Origin: Lysinibacillus sp. BPa_S21
GTDB lineage: Bacteria > Bacillota > Bacilli > Bacillales_A > Planococcaceae
Assembly (NCBI RefSeq): GCF_023337795.1
Contig: NZ_JALIRS010000005.1
Span: 248,001-312,000 of the forward strand
Reading direction: 5' to 3'
Length of the DNA stretch: 64,000 nt
Shown: positions 8,311 to 17,160 of the stretch, one piece after another
Numbering within the stretch: the first letter of the stretch is position 1
Layout: every line of letters begins with the position of its first letter
The notes under the pieces: model-generated
What the model was told of the DNA's origin: nothing
The model's database searches: none
The model's input: the letters and a program-made list of their open reading frames with translations, nothing else
Position numbers and translations under genes: made by a program

Positions 8311-9381
8311 ATGAACAAATTTGACATTGCTGTTATACCTGGAGATGGGATTGGTCCTGAAGTAATCGCTGAGGGTGTGAAGCTACTTCGCGTACTTTCT
8401 GAGATTGATAAAACAATAGAGTTTAATTTTTCTTACTTTCCATGGGGATGCGAGTATTATTTGAAGCATGGAAAAATGATGGCTGACGATGGGATTGAGC
8501 AGCTATCAAAATTCGATGCAATATATTTAGGTGCTGTTGGTTATCCAGGAGTACCTGACCACATTTCCCTCTGGGATTTATTGTTAATCATTCGCCAAAG
8601 CTTCGATCAATATGTAAATTTACGTCCAATTCGTCTTCTCAATGGAGCTCCAAAACGCCTTATTGGAGCTGAACAAAAAGATATTCAAATGACTTTCGTT
8701 CGCGAAAATAGCGAAGGTGAATATTCAGGAATCGGCAATCATTTATACAAAGGTAAGCCGGAAGAAGTCGTCATTCAAAATTCCATTTTCTCAAGAAGAG
8801 GAACGGAAAGAATTATGCGCTATGCTTTTGAGTTAGCTCGAAAAGAGAAAAAATCGTTAACAAGTATTAGTAAGGCTAACGCACTTAATCATTCTATGGT
8901 ATTCTGGGACGCTGTCTTCGATGAGCTTTCCGAAGAGTACCCTGATGTAGCAACACACTCATACTTAGTAGACGCAGCAGCAATGCTGATGCTGACAAAT
9001 CCAAAACGCTTCGAAATCGTTGTTACTACTAATTTGTTTGGAGATATTTTGACAGATGTTGGCGCGGCTATCGCTGGAGGAATTGGACTAGCAACAGGTG
9101 CGAATATTAACCCTGAAGGAAAATTTCCATCAATGTTTGAACCTGTTCACGGTTCAGCACCAGATATAGCGCATCAACAAAAAGCAAATCCACTTGCTAC
9201 AATATGGTCGGCAGCTCAGATGGTAGAACACCTAGGTTACCCTGAACATAGTGAGAATATCATTCAAGCAATCGAATTAACTTTGCAAGAAGGCAAATTT
9301 TTAACAAAAGATTTAAATGGAGCATCTTCGACGAATGAAGTTGGTGATGCCGTTATCCGACATTTCAAAAGCTTGTATTAA
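8311..9381 (+). CDS. Decarboxylating D-malate/tartrate dehydrogenase
   Basis: A 356-residue member of the isocitrate/isopropylmalate dehydrogenase family, closest in pattern to tartrate/D-malate dehydrogenases (TtuC, DmlA). It has IPGDGIGPEVI at the N-terminus, LRPIRLL, the RENSEGEYSG substrate motif and NLFGDILTDVGAAIAGG. These enzymes oxidise and decarboxylate (R)-malate to pyruvate with NAD+ and a divalent metal. (R)-carnitine keeps its configuration when C4 becomes a carboxylate, yielding (R)-malate, which is D-malate, so the gene fits the pathway stereochemically. It lies 25 bases after the aldehyde dehydrogenase with an AAAGAAGGG site. Confidence 0.88.
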   Translation: MNKFDIAVIPGDGIGPEVIAEGVKLLRVLSEIDKTIEFNFSYFPWGCEYYLKHGKMMADDGIEQLSKFDAIYLGAVGYPGVPDHISLWDLLLIIRQSFDQYVNLRPIRLLNGAPKRLIGAEQKDIQMTFVRENSEGEYSGIGNHLYKGKPEEVVIQNSIFSRRGTERIMRYAFELARKEKKSLTSISKANALNHSMVFWDAVFDELSEEYPDVATHSYLVDAAAMLMLTNPKRFEIVVTTNLFGDILTDVGAAIAGGIGLATGANINPEGKFPSMFEPVHGSAPDIAHQQKANPLATIWSAAQMVEHLGYPEHSENIIQAIELTLQEGKFLTKDLNGASSTNEVGDAVIRHFKSLY

Positions 9382-9424
9382 GAGTAGCTGACTATGTCAG
9401 CTACCCTATCCTGGGGGGATATGT

Positions 9425-10945
9425 ATGCGTTTTCAAACAATTGATCGTCAAATACTAGGGATAGCCCTTTCACTGATAACTGTCTTAATTGCTGGAATTT
9501 TAATTGCGAAAGAAGCAGGTACTTCATTTTTAAACTCGATTTTGAGTTTTTTAACAGGTAATCTAGGCTCGCTTTATCTCTGGGCATGTTTAATTATTTT
9601 CTTTTTTTTGCTTTATCTTGCTTTTAGTAAATATGGAAAAATAAAAATGGGAAATGAGCGCCCCCAACTCTCGACATTTAGCTGGTTAGCATTGATTTTC
9701 ACTGCTGGTATTGGTTCCGGAATTATGTACTGGGGAGTTATTGAATGGGCATTTTATTATTCGTCCCCACCGTTCGGCATGGAGCCGATGGGGCTAGAAG
9801 CAGCTGGCTTTGCACAAACTTATGGGATGTTCCACTGGGGCTTCTCTGCATGGGCCATATACTGCTTACCTTCTATTCCAATTTCATATGCAGTATATGT
9901 TCGTAAAGAAAAAAACTTCCGATTAAGTAGTACTTGTCGTGCAATTATCGGTGATCGTGCTGATGGTTTACTGGGGAAAATTATTGATGTTAGTTTCATG
10001 TTTGGACTTATTGGTGGTATTGGCACTTCATTAGCATTAGGAACTCCTTTATTGGCAGAAGGTTTACACTATATCTTCGGTTTGGAAAAAACAACAACCC
10101 TTAACTTATGGATTATTATTGCGTTAACTATTTTCTTCAGTATCTGTTTGTATTTTGGATTACATAAAGGATTGAAATTATTAAGTGACTGGAACTTATA
10201 CTTATATGTGGCACTATTAATTTTCATCTTTATTTTTGGTCCAACAGCATTTATTATTGCAAATTTCTCTGAAAGCGTAGGTGTTTTACTAAACAACTTC
10301 TTCAGAATGAGCCTTTATACAGATCCTGTAGGTAACTCTGGATTTAGTGAAGCTTGGACATTGTTCTACTGGGGTTGGTGGTTCTCCTATGCACCATTCA
10401 CTGGTATGTTTGCTGCTCGTGTTTCTCAGGGGCGTACAATTCGGCAACTAATCCTTGGTCAGCTAATTGGTGGTACTTTAGGATGTTGGTTGTCATTCGT
10501 TATATTTGGTAACACAGCTTTCTTCTATGAGCTAAAGGGAGTAGCTCCTATTCTCGACAATTTACAAACTCAAGGTACAGAAGCCGCGATCATAACGGCA
10601 TTAACATCGATGCCGCTAGGATTTATTGTTATGATTCTTTACTTACTAGTAGCTGCAATATTCCTAGCTACAACCGTAAACTCTGCTGCCTTTACACTAT
10701 CTGACGTAGCATCGAAAAACTTAAAAGTAGGTGAAGAACCTGCTCGCTGGTATCGCGTATTCTGGGGGATTTTATTAACGAGTATTTCTATTATCTTAAT
10801 GTATGGAGATGGTTTAAAAGCACTACAAACGTTATCCATTATCACAGGCTTCCCATTAATATTCGTAACGGCATTAATGATTGCAGCACTTGTTAAATCT
10901 TTAAGAGAAAATAAAGAGGACACTTCTTCTAATAAATTGGAATGA
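9425..10945 (+). CDS. BCCT-family transporter, probably carnitine/betaine
   Basis: A 506-residue carrier with twelve predicted membrane segments and the BCCT signature around the TM8 tryptophans (WTLFYWGWWFSYAPF, then ARVSQGRTIR). Several stretches resemble the E. coli carnitine carrier CaiT as I recall it: IEWAFYYSSPPFGMEP, FHWGFSAWAIY and YTDP, whereas BetP-like carriers have TEPLTFY at the first. Its position at the end of the catabolic operon makes uptake of the trimethylammonium substrate likely. The ATG at 9425 is used; the ATG at 9421 gives only seven codons. CCTGGGGGG provides the ribosome binding site. Confidence 0.92.
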   Translation: MRFQTIDRQILGIALSLITVLIAGILIAKEAGTSFLNSILSFLTGNLGSLYLWACLIIFFFLLYLAFSKYGKIKMGNERPQLSTFSWLALIFTAGIGSGIMYWGVIEWAFYYSSPPFGMEPMGLEAAGFAQTYGMFHWGFSAWAIYCLPSIPISYAVYVRKEKNFRLSSTCRAIIGDRADGLLGKIIDVSFMFGLIGGIGTSLALGTPLLAEGLHYIFGLEKTTTLNLWIIIALTIFFSICLYFGLHKGLKLLSDWNLYLYVALLIFIFIFGPTAFIIANFSESVGVLLNNFFRMSLYTDPVGNSGFSEAWTLFYWGWWFSYAPFTGMFAARVSQGRTIRQLILGQLIGGTLGCWLSFVIFGNTAFFYELKGVAPILDNLQTQGTEAAIITALTSMPLGFIVMILYLLVAAIFLATTVNSAAFTLSDVASKNLKVGEEPARWYRVFWGILLTSISIILMYGDGLKALQTLSIITGFPLIFVTALMIAALVKSLRENKEDTSSNKLE

Positions 10946-10991
10946 CATCTAGTAAATCGTATTTCCACTACCTTTTTCGTGCTTATTAGAA

Positions 10992-11029
10992 TAATAGCAA
11001 AGGCGATAGTTTTTCGTCTTTTGCTATTA
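10992..11029 (+). terminator. Hairpin between the BCCT gene and rpoN
   Basis: TAATAGCAAA pairs with TTTGCTATTA, extended by a GGCGA/TCGTC-like inner stem. No clean U-run follows, so termination may be partial. It suggests that rpoN is at least partly transcribed from its own promoter. Confidence 0.45.
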
Positions 11030-11057
11030 ATTCTCCTTAGTAAATTTATATGTAGGA

Positions 11058-11085
11058 TTAACAGTATTTTTTATCGTAATATACT
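11058..11085 (+). promoter_or_regulatory. Possible sigma-A promoter of rpoN
   Basis: TTAACA (11058-11063), a 16-bp spacer and TATACT (11080-11085) lie 84 bases upstream of the rpoN ATG and downstream of the hairpin at 10992-11029. No sigma-54-type element was seen before rpoN. Confidence 0.4.
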
Positions 11086-11169
11086 TGATTTTTCTAAGTT
11101 TGCGAGGAAAACTCCTCAAAATTAATTCCTAAATATAACTTTCAATTAAAGCAAAAGGAGGCATCTAAA

Positions 11170-12507
11170 ATGCAATTAGGAACACATCAATCACAGCAAA
11201 TTATCCAAACATTAAGCCCTCATTTGATTCATCATCTAGAAATTCTTAAATTTTCACATAGTGCATTAGAGCAATATATTTATGAAAAAGGCAATGAAAA
11301 TCCTTTGTTAGTCGTTGAAGATGCAAAAGTAAAATTGGACTATGAAGATATAATGAAACTTGCTTTTATATCTCCCGATGCTGGCCTTAAAAATAAATAT
11401 CAAACCAACCACATAGATTTTGATTTTGTTGAAGCACGCCTTCAGCAAAAGGAAAGTTATATAGAGATGTTATTGGAACAAATACCATTACATAAAGGAA
11501 TAAGCCAGAGTGATTTGAAAATATTGAAATTCCTTATTTACTCTTTAGATGAGAGATTGTTTTTGGATATTGATATAGAGGCTGTAGCTATACAATTCCA
11601 AACGACTTGTGAGCATGTAGAAAGCATTCTAAGTATGTTAAAGAGTTTTGAGCCTATAGGAGTTGGAGCACGTAACTATCAAGAATATTTATTTATCCAA
11701 ATAACTAACGATCCGTCAGCACCAGAACTGGCGCCAAAAATCATTGCCAATGATTTAAAGCTTTTATCATCGAACTCTCTTAAACAATTAAGCAAAAAAT
11801 ATAAAGTACCTTTACAGGAAATGAAAGAGATAGTTGACTATATAAAAAATTTAAAGCCTATTATATCGACTGATAAAGCGGAAATAGCGACATATATCAT
11901 ACCAGATGTCGAGGTTATGAAATTTGAAGGCGAATGGATTATCAAGCTAAATCAAGGGCATTTACCTTCCCTTTCCATTAATGAATATTACGCAAAAATT
12001 TTAAAAGATAATGCAGATTATGCACTGTATTATAAGCAGACCTTGCAAGATGCACTTAATTTGATACAAGGGATTGAACTGCGTAACAAAACGATTTATG
12101 AGCTAGTACAAATATTATTAGATATCCAGAGCGACTTCTTTCATAATGGCTTAATAGCTTTAAAGCCTATGCTTTTAAAGGATGTTGCGCAAAAATTAAA
12201 CGTACATGAAACTACGATTAGTCGAACAATACGAGGTAAATACATTCAAACACCTCAAGGGATATATGCTCTACGCTCTTTATTTACGAAAGGAATTGTT
12301 AACGAATCTGGTGAGATAGATTCTGTTATACATATAAAACAGCAAATAAAGAAACTTATCGATGCTGAAAAAAAAGAAAAGCCCATTTCTGATCAACAGA
12401 TTACTCAAATTTTGTGCGATGAAGGCAAAAAAATTTCTAGAAGGACCGTAGCAAAATATCGAGAAGAAATGAATATTTTGAGTTCATTTAATAGGGCACA
12501 GATTTAA
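11170..12507 (+). CDS. rpoN: RNA polymerase sigma-54 factor (RpoN/SigL)
   Basis: A 445-residue sigma-54. The N-terminal activator-responsive region starts with a QL-rich stretch (THQSQQIIQTLSPHLIHHL), the core-binding region follows, then the helix-turn-helix (LNVHETTISRTIRGKYIQT) and the RpoN box (SRRTVAKYRE) that contacts the -24 element. Length equals that of Bacillus SigL. The ribosome binding site AAAAGGAGG lies 9 nt before ATG. It sits directly after the carnitine-type operon, which has a sigma-54 promoter and activator. Whether this is the only sigma-54 of the genome or a second copy cannot be told from the window. The operon is listed as its probable target, not its only one. Confidence 0.95.
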   Translation: MQLGTHQSQQIIQTLSPHLIHHLEILKFSHSALEQYIYEKGNENPLLVVEDAKVKLDYEDIMKLAFISPDAGLKNKYQTNHIDFDFVEARLQQKESYIEMLLEQIPLHKGISQSDLKILKFLIYSLDERLFLDIDIEAVAIQFQTTCEHVESILSMLKSFEPIGVGARNYQEYLFIQITNDPSAPELAPKIIANDLKLLSSNSLKQLSKKYKVPLQEMKEIVDYIKNLKPIISTDKAEIATYIIPDVEVMKFEGEWIIKLNQGHLPSLSINEYYAKILKDNADYALYYKQTLQDALNLIQGIELRNKTIYELVQILLDIQSDFFHNGLIALKPMLLKDVAQKLNVHETTISRTIRGKYIQTPQGIYALRSLFTKGIVNESGEIDSVIHIKQQIKKLIDAEKKEKPISDQQITQILCDEGKKISRRTVAKYREEMNILSSFNRAQI

Positions 12508-13081
12508 AATCCTCTCTATGATCTAACATGTCTATCCATATTACCACCTATCGCCTTTATTTTGCCGTCTTTCCAAGTAATCGCACGAATCGTTTTTTCG
12601 CATCTGTGCCACAAACTAAATTAGAGCCATGATAGTAATATATACGCACTCTTTAATTCGATAAAGCTCATATAGAAATTACTAGGGTTAGCATTTTTCT
12701 ATTATTAACAAAAGGATTTATGCGTTACTACCACCTGTTCTTTTTCAAAAAAATATAAAAAAATGGACTGACATAAAACTAATTTTGTCAGTCCATTTAA
12801 AAACAACAATTTTTTTATACAGTCTAAATAAGGATACCATTCTTCCTTTCCATATTTAGAATTTACTGCGTCTTCTATAATGATAGGAGCGCAGATTCCA
12901 ATTCTGTTAAAGTTTCTATTTCATCATTCGAGTAAACGATTGCATAAAAAAATAAAATGAAGGTTGTTTTATTCCCCCTCTTTAACACTTTAACTATATG
13001 AGAGCGAGAAATCGTGGATAACCTTAATCAACGACATCCACTAGTCTCACATCTCAAATAACTTTTTAGGAGGAAATAAAA
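12508..13081. other. Gap without a gene; one hairpin
   Basis: No convincing open frame on either strand. The only structure found is the 13-bp hairpin at 12761-12798, listed separately. The last 60 bases are the leader of the gene at 13082 and end with a strong TAGGAGG site. Confidence 0.6.
12761..12798 (+). terminator. Terminator-like hairpin downstream of rpoN
   Basis: AAATGGACTGACA pairs perfectly over 13 bp with TGTCAGTCCATTT around a 12-nt loop. It is 250 bases after the rpoN stop. T-rich sequence follows only about 10 bases later, so the call is moderate. Confidence 0.55.
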
Positions 13082-14146
13082 ATGGCTGTTTCATGTTCTC
13101 AATCTGATTTAACTGCGGTGACAATCCCAAATGTGGTACCATCTTTAAAGTTATACGGTAAAGCAAGTAATAATCAACGTTTTTTCTTGTCTGATAATCC
13201 AGAAACTATTAGTAGCTCTGTTCCATTTACTAATGGTTATGCAACGCTTTGGGCAGATACTGCATCTGGATTAAAGAGTGTAACTTATCGGATGTTTGTT
13301 TGGCATCTAAATAACACAGGTGCGACTATCAAGTTCGGTGTTACCATTGGTAATGGTTCAAGTGGCAGTACTTATCAAGTCTCTGGTGTTAAAGACTGTA
13401 TCGCTACTATTACCGGCTTTGTAGCTCATGGGAAATGTGCCGCAAAAGCTTTACTCGGAAATACATTAACTCCTAGTTCTCCGGTTGATAGTTCCATTGC
13501 AGCGGGGAAAGTTGGATTACTTAAAGAATGGCAAGTACCAAATGGTTATTTGGTGGGTGGAATTATTGAGTTTACTTTATCGTCTAGTTCTGCAATGTCT
13601 TATAAAGTCAGAACAGTAGCTGCTAAAAGTACTACTGCCAATCTTCGTAGTAATCAAAATCCAGTTGTGTCACCAGTTGGGACTCATCCGCGTGGTTCTT
13701 GGAACTTTTCCAATATCGACGGCTTTGGTACTTCAGGTGGCTCTGCTGCTCTGTATACTGTCGGAGACGGCAATAAAAGTTTCTCTATAAATAATGGAGA
13801 TAATGACAACTTAATGACTAAAGACACTAGCTACATGCCTAGCGATGCTGTAGCGACTAATAAGGGGCATTATGGTGTTATTTACAAGGCAAATATCACA
13901 TTCAATAATCCAACTCAAGCCGATAAGACATTAAAGGTATATTTGACAGGTCGTGGAGGTTCATACGGCGGTGCTGTGCGTTGGAACAACGGTACAACTT
14001 TTGGTGTTCCTACATTGTCTTCCAATACCCAAGGTGTTCTGATTGCTACAGTTCCTGTACCTAAAGGAACTAGTGTTACACATTTAGTCTATACTTCTAC
14101 AGCTGGCTCGCTTAACACCCCAGCGGCGATACTAATTACAGAGTAA
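13082..14146 (+). CDS. Unrecognised beta-rich protein, no signal peptide
   Basis: A 354-residue protein rich in Ser, Thr, Gly and Asn and poor in charged residues, with many short alternating hydrophobic stretches typical of beta-sandwich surface or capsid-like proteins. There is no signal peptide, membrane segment, lipobox or sorting signal. Cysteines are at 5, 110, 119 only. Translation is well supported by TAGGAGGAAATAAAA before the ATG. By eye it is less AT-rich than its neighbours, which may reflect transfer or high expression. The strong leader, isolated position and terminator (14281-14333) suggest one abundant product, perhaps spore- or phage-related, but I do not recognise the family. 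Confidence 0.85.
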   Translation: MAVSCSQSDLTAVTIPNVVPSLKLYGKASNNQRFFLSDNPETISSSVPFTNGYATLWADTASGLKSVTYRMFVWHLNNTGATIKFGVTIGNGSSGSTYQVSGVKDCIATITGFVAHGKCAAKALLGNTLTPSSPVDSSIAAGKVGLLKEWQVPNGYLVGGIIEFTLSSSSAMSYKVRTVAAKSTTANLRSNQNPVVSPVGTHPRGSWNFSNIDGFGTSGGSAALYTVGDGNKSFSINNGDNDNLMTKDTSYMPSDAVATNKGHYGVIYKANITFNNPTQADKTLKVYLTGRGGSYGGAVRWNNGTTFGVPTLSSNTQGVLIATVPVPKGTSVTHLVYTSTAGSLNTPAAILITE

Positions 14147-14280
14147 TTAAATATATTAAAGAATTTCTCGTTAAATAAAGGAAATAATATTGACAATGTA
14201 CAAATATATTGCACATGTCCACATTATTTTACACAACTAATGAACTTTTGAAAGCGTCTGCTTTTAGTTTTACAATAAAA

Positions 14281-14333
14281 GAAGACAAGCAATCCTATGG
14301 TTGACGAAATCACCTAGGACTGCTTGCCTTTTA
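14281..14333 (+). terminator. Terminator between 14146 and the convergent repeat gene
   Basis: A stem of about 15 bp (GACAAGCAATCCTA with TAGGACTGCTTGCC, G-T pairs allowed) ends in CCTTTT. It can serve the + gene at 13082 and, in reverse, the convergent gene at 14469. Nothing else is seen in the 320-base gap. Confidence 0.65.
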
Positions 14334-14468
14334 AATTTTACGAATAAAACTTCATTTTCATCAATTCGGAAATATCTGACCATTATTTCGATTAAAGTGA
14401 AATTATTCTCTTTAGACAATAAACTTAAATAGTAATTCCCTCATAAACATTCAGATGATCACACTAAT

Positions 14469-16814
14469 CTATTTGCCTGATACAGAGAATTCGAGATAGC
14501 TTGATACATGTTGATCTTCATCTTCTACCGTCACAAAATCATCATTTTTTTCAAATCTTCGACGGCCGCTATGTTCGTCCTCAAATCTTATTCTAGGTAT
14601 AGTATCGTTGGATAAATCTTCGCTTGGTTCGTCACCAGCTGTATTTTCATTCGATGGATTTTCGCTTGATTTGTCACCAGCCCTATTTTTGTTGGATGAA
14701 TCTTCGTTTGCTTCGTCACTAGCTGTTTTTTCGTTCGATGGTTCTTCGCTCGGTTCGTCACCAGCTGTTTTTTCATTCGATGGGTCTTCGCTTGATTTGT
14801 CACCAGCTGTTTTTTCGTTCGATGGATCTTCGCTTGGTTCGTCACCAGCTGTATTTTCGTTTAATGAATCTTCACTTGTTTCGTCTCCGGCTGTATTTTC
14901 GTTGGATGAACCTTCGCTTGGTTCACCTTCTGTTGTATTTTCGTTGGATGAACCTCCGCTTGGTTCACCTTCTGTTGTATTTTCGTTGGATGAACCTCCG
15001 CTTGGTTCACCTTCTGTTGTATTTTCGTTGAATGAACCTCCGCTTGGTTCACCTTCTGTTGAATTTTCGTTGGATGAACCTTCGCTTGGTTCACCTTCTG
15101 TTGTATTTTCGTTGGATGAACCTTCGCTTGGTTCACCTTCTGTTGTATTTTCATTGGATGAACCTTCGCTTGGTTCACCTTCTGTTGTATTTTCATTGGA
15201 TGAACCTTCGCTTGGTTCACCTTCTGTTGTATTTTCATTGGATGAACCTTCGCTTGGTTCACCTTCTGTTGTATTTTCATTGGATGAACCTTCGCTTGGT
15301 TCACCTTCTGTTGTATTTTCGTTGGATGAACCTTCGCTTGGTTCACCTTCTGTTGTATTTTCGTTGGATGAACCTCCGCTTGTTTCTCCTCCAGATGTAT
15401 TTTCGTTTAATGAACCTTCGCTTGGTTCACCTTCCGATGTATTTTCGTTGGATGAACCTTCGCTTAGTTCACCTTCCGATGTACTTTCATTTGATGATCC
15501 TTCGCTTGGTTCACCTCCGGATGTATTTTCGCCTTCAGGTAGTACATCACCAATTACCCCTCCGTTATCAATTATTTTGTTGTACTCTCTATATAGCAGA
15601 CCATTTAGGTATACCTTTCCGTCGCTCGTTACAAGAAAATGGTTTACAGGGAAATATATACCGTCATTTATACTATAGTTTTCACTTAGATTTTGACTAT
15701 ACGAAACATATCGAGAATACAAAGTGATTGGTCTGTTCAAACTGTCTAGATTGTCCAAATCCATTGGGAGTATCAAATTGTTTAGATTGTCCAAATCGAA
15801 TGGAATGCTATATATCATAGGATGGGTATTACTATAAACAATATGAATGTCAGTTCCAGAATACAACTCCGCCAGATTACTGAGATAGCCAACATTTATA
15901 AGACGTCTTGCTGCAACCGCTTCAGATATTTCATATTTCCAATCTTTTTCAGCTCTATCAACCGTCCAATAATTTTTATCTCCATAGAAGCCACTCATAA
16001 GACTATCAAAGGTCTCCCTATTATAACCACTCACACCATAAAGCCAATCATATATTACCTCGTTTCTAGCTCTATTGATATCGCTAAAGAATGCATCTAT
16101 TTCTTCGGTCGTAGTTTTGTTTTGGAGAACTTTGTATAAGTCTAAATCTCTGATGTATAAGTCAATTTCGTCCAAAGTTTTATTTTGGAGAGCTTCGTAT
16201 ATGTCGAAGTCATCGAAATCGTATTCGGCTGTATTTTCGTTTTCAGAAACTTCGCTGGATTCATCTTCAGTTGTTTTTTCATTTTGGGAAGCCTCCCTTA
16301 ATTCAGTTTCGGTTGTATTTTCGTTTTGGGAACCTTCACTTGATTCATCTCCTGCTGTATTTTCGTTTTGGAAAGCATCTCTGGATTCGCCTTCAGCTGT
16401 ATTTTCGTTTTGGGAAGCATCGCTTAATTCATCTCTGGCTGTATTTTCGTTTTGGAAACCTTCGCTGGATTCATCTCCTGCTGTATTTTCGTTTTGGAAA
16501 CCTTCGCTGGATTCATCTCCTGCTGTATTTTCGTTTTGGGAACCTTCACTGGATTCACTTCCGGTTGTATTTTCGTTTGATAAATCTTCGCTGGATTCAC
16601 CTACTGCTGTATTTTCGTTTTGGGAACCTTCGCTGGATTCATCTCCGACTGTATTTTCGTTTTGGGAACCTTCGCTGGATTCATTTCCCGCTGTATTTTT
16701 GTTTGATGAATCCTCTAAAGCATAAGCAGATCGATAACTCACAAAAGTTGAGGAAAAAACTACAAAAACGATCGTTATAAAATACCTAAACTTTTTCATT
16801 ATTTTTTCATACAT
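14469..16814 (-). CDS. Secreted Glu/Ser/Asn-rich repeat protein
   Basis: A 781-residue exported protein. The signal peptide ends near AYA (30-32). A first block of about 12 degenerate 14-residue units (type SQNENTAGDESSEG) fills about 38-195. A folded middle domain (about 196-425) is rich in Asp, Tyr and Leu and contains two LQNKT motifs. A second block of over 20 units (type SSNENTTEGEPSEG) covers about 427-743, followed by a charged tail ending VSGK. No LPXTG, SLH or lipobox is seen, so attachment is unknown. The blocks are very acidic and probably disordered. GGAGG lies 7 nt before the ATG at 16814. Overlapping long frames in this stretch come from the 42-bp repeat and are not genes. Role unknown; adhesin or matrix protein is possible. 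Confidence 0.9.
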   Translation of the reverse strand: MYEKIMKKFRYFITIVFVVFSSTFVSYRSAYALEDSSNKNTAGNESSEGSQNENTVGDESSEGSQNENTAVGESSEDLSNENTTGSESSEGSQNENTAGDESSEGFQNENTAGDESSEGFQNENTARDELSDASQNENTAEGESRDAFQNENTAGDESSEGSQNENTTETELREASQNEKTTEDESSEVSENENTAEYDFDDFDIYEALQNKTLDEIDLYIRDLDLYKVLQNKTTTEEIDAFFSDINRARNEVIYDWLYGVSGYNRETFDSLMSGFYGDKNYWTVDRAEKDWKYEISEAVAARRLINVGYLSNLAELYSGTDIHIVYSNTHPMIYSIPFDLDNLNNLILPMDLDNLDSLNRPITLYSRYVSYSQNLSENYSINDGIYFPVNHFLVTSDGKVYLNGLLYREYNKIIDNGGVIGDVLPEGENTSGGEPSEGSSNESTSEGELSEGSSNENTSEGEPSEGSLNENTSGGETSGGSSNENTTEGEPSEGSSNENTTEGEPSEGSSNENTTEGEPSEGSSNENTTEGEPSEGSSNENTTEGEPSEGSSNENTTEGEPSEGSSNENTTEGEPSEGSSNENSTEGEPSGGSFNENTTEGEPSGGSSNENTTEGEPSGGSSNENTTEGEPSEGSSNENTAGDETSEDSLNENTAGDEPSEDPSNEKTAGDKSSEDPSNEKTAGDEPSEEPSNEKTASDEANEDSSNKNRAGDKSSENPSNENTAGDEPSEDLSNDTIPRIRFEDEHSGRRRFEKNDDFVTVEDEDQHVSSYLEFSVSGK
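14600..15536 (-). repeat. 42-bp tandem repeat array, C-terminal block
   Basis: More than 20 tandem 42-bp units encode the 14-residue repeat. About seven consecutive central units (about 14900-15350) encode identical SSNENTTEGEPSEG, while outer units diverge. This is the signature of recent unit duplication in the middle of the array. Confidence 0.9.
16229..16703 (-). repeat. 42-bp tandem repeat array, N-terminal block
   Basis: About 12 more diverged 42-bp units encoding variants of SQNENTAGDESSEG lie just after the signal peptide. They are related to the C-terminal block but have QNENT where it has SNENT. Confidence 0.85.
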
Positions 16815-17003
16815 TTATAATCCTCCTTTCTTTTAGGTATATATAAATTTTACTATTTTACTCATACATACCCTAACCCAACTTTCGTGGTTTTTTTAAC
16901 ATATATTGAAATCCAAATTTCGGTGCTAGGTTTTGTTCAATGCCAAAAGGGTTCGAGTTGTGATGAGGAGTCTATCTTCCAATCTCCTGTTTAAATCATT
17001 CTA

Positions 17004-17036
17004 AATAAAAAAGAGTAGACAAATTTGCCTACTCCT
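17004..17036 (-). terminator. Terminator of the small gene at 17161, in a gap with a gene scrap
   Basis: On the minus strand GAGTAGGCAAATTTGTCTACTC folds on itself and is followed by TTTTTTATTT. It lies in the gap 16815-17160. The same gap reads a frameshifted protein-like scrap at about 17040-17140 on the minus strand (NLATSAKSYG then QLAKTGQYTISIINKVGI and a stop), probably the 3' end of a lost gene. Confidence 0.7.
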
Positions 17037-17160
17037 AAATTCCGACTTTATTAATAATACTAATTGTATATTGACCCGTTTTAGCTAACTGCCATAACTT
17101 TTAGCACTTGTTGCCAAATTATAAGGCGTACTTAAAATATTCAAACCAAATATGGAAATA

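Noticed and set aside
14608-15678. Long + strand open frame of 356 codons across the repeat gene
   Set aside because: It is the reverse reading of the 42-bp repeats. Period divisible by 3 keeps several frames open; there is no ribosome binding site, and the minus-strand frame has signal peptide and ribosome binding site.
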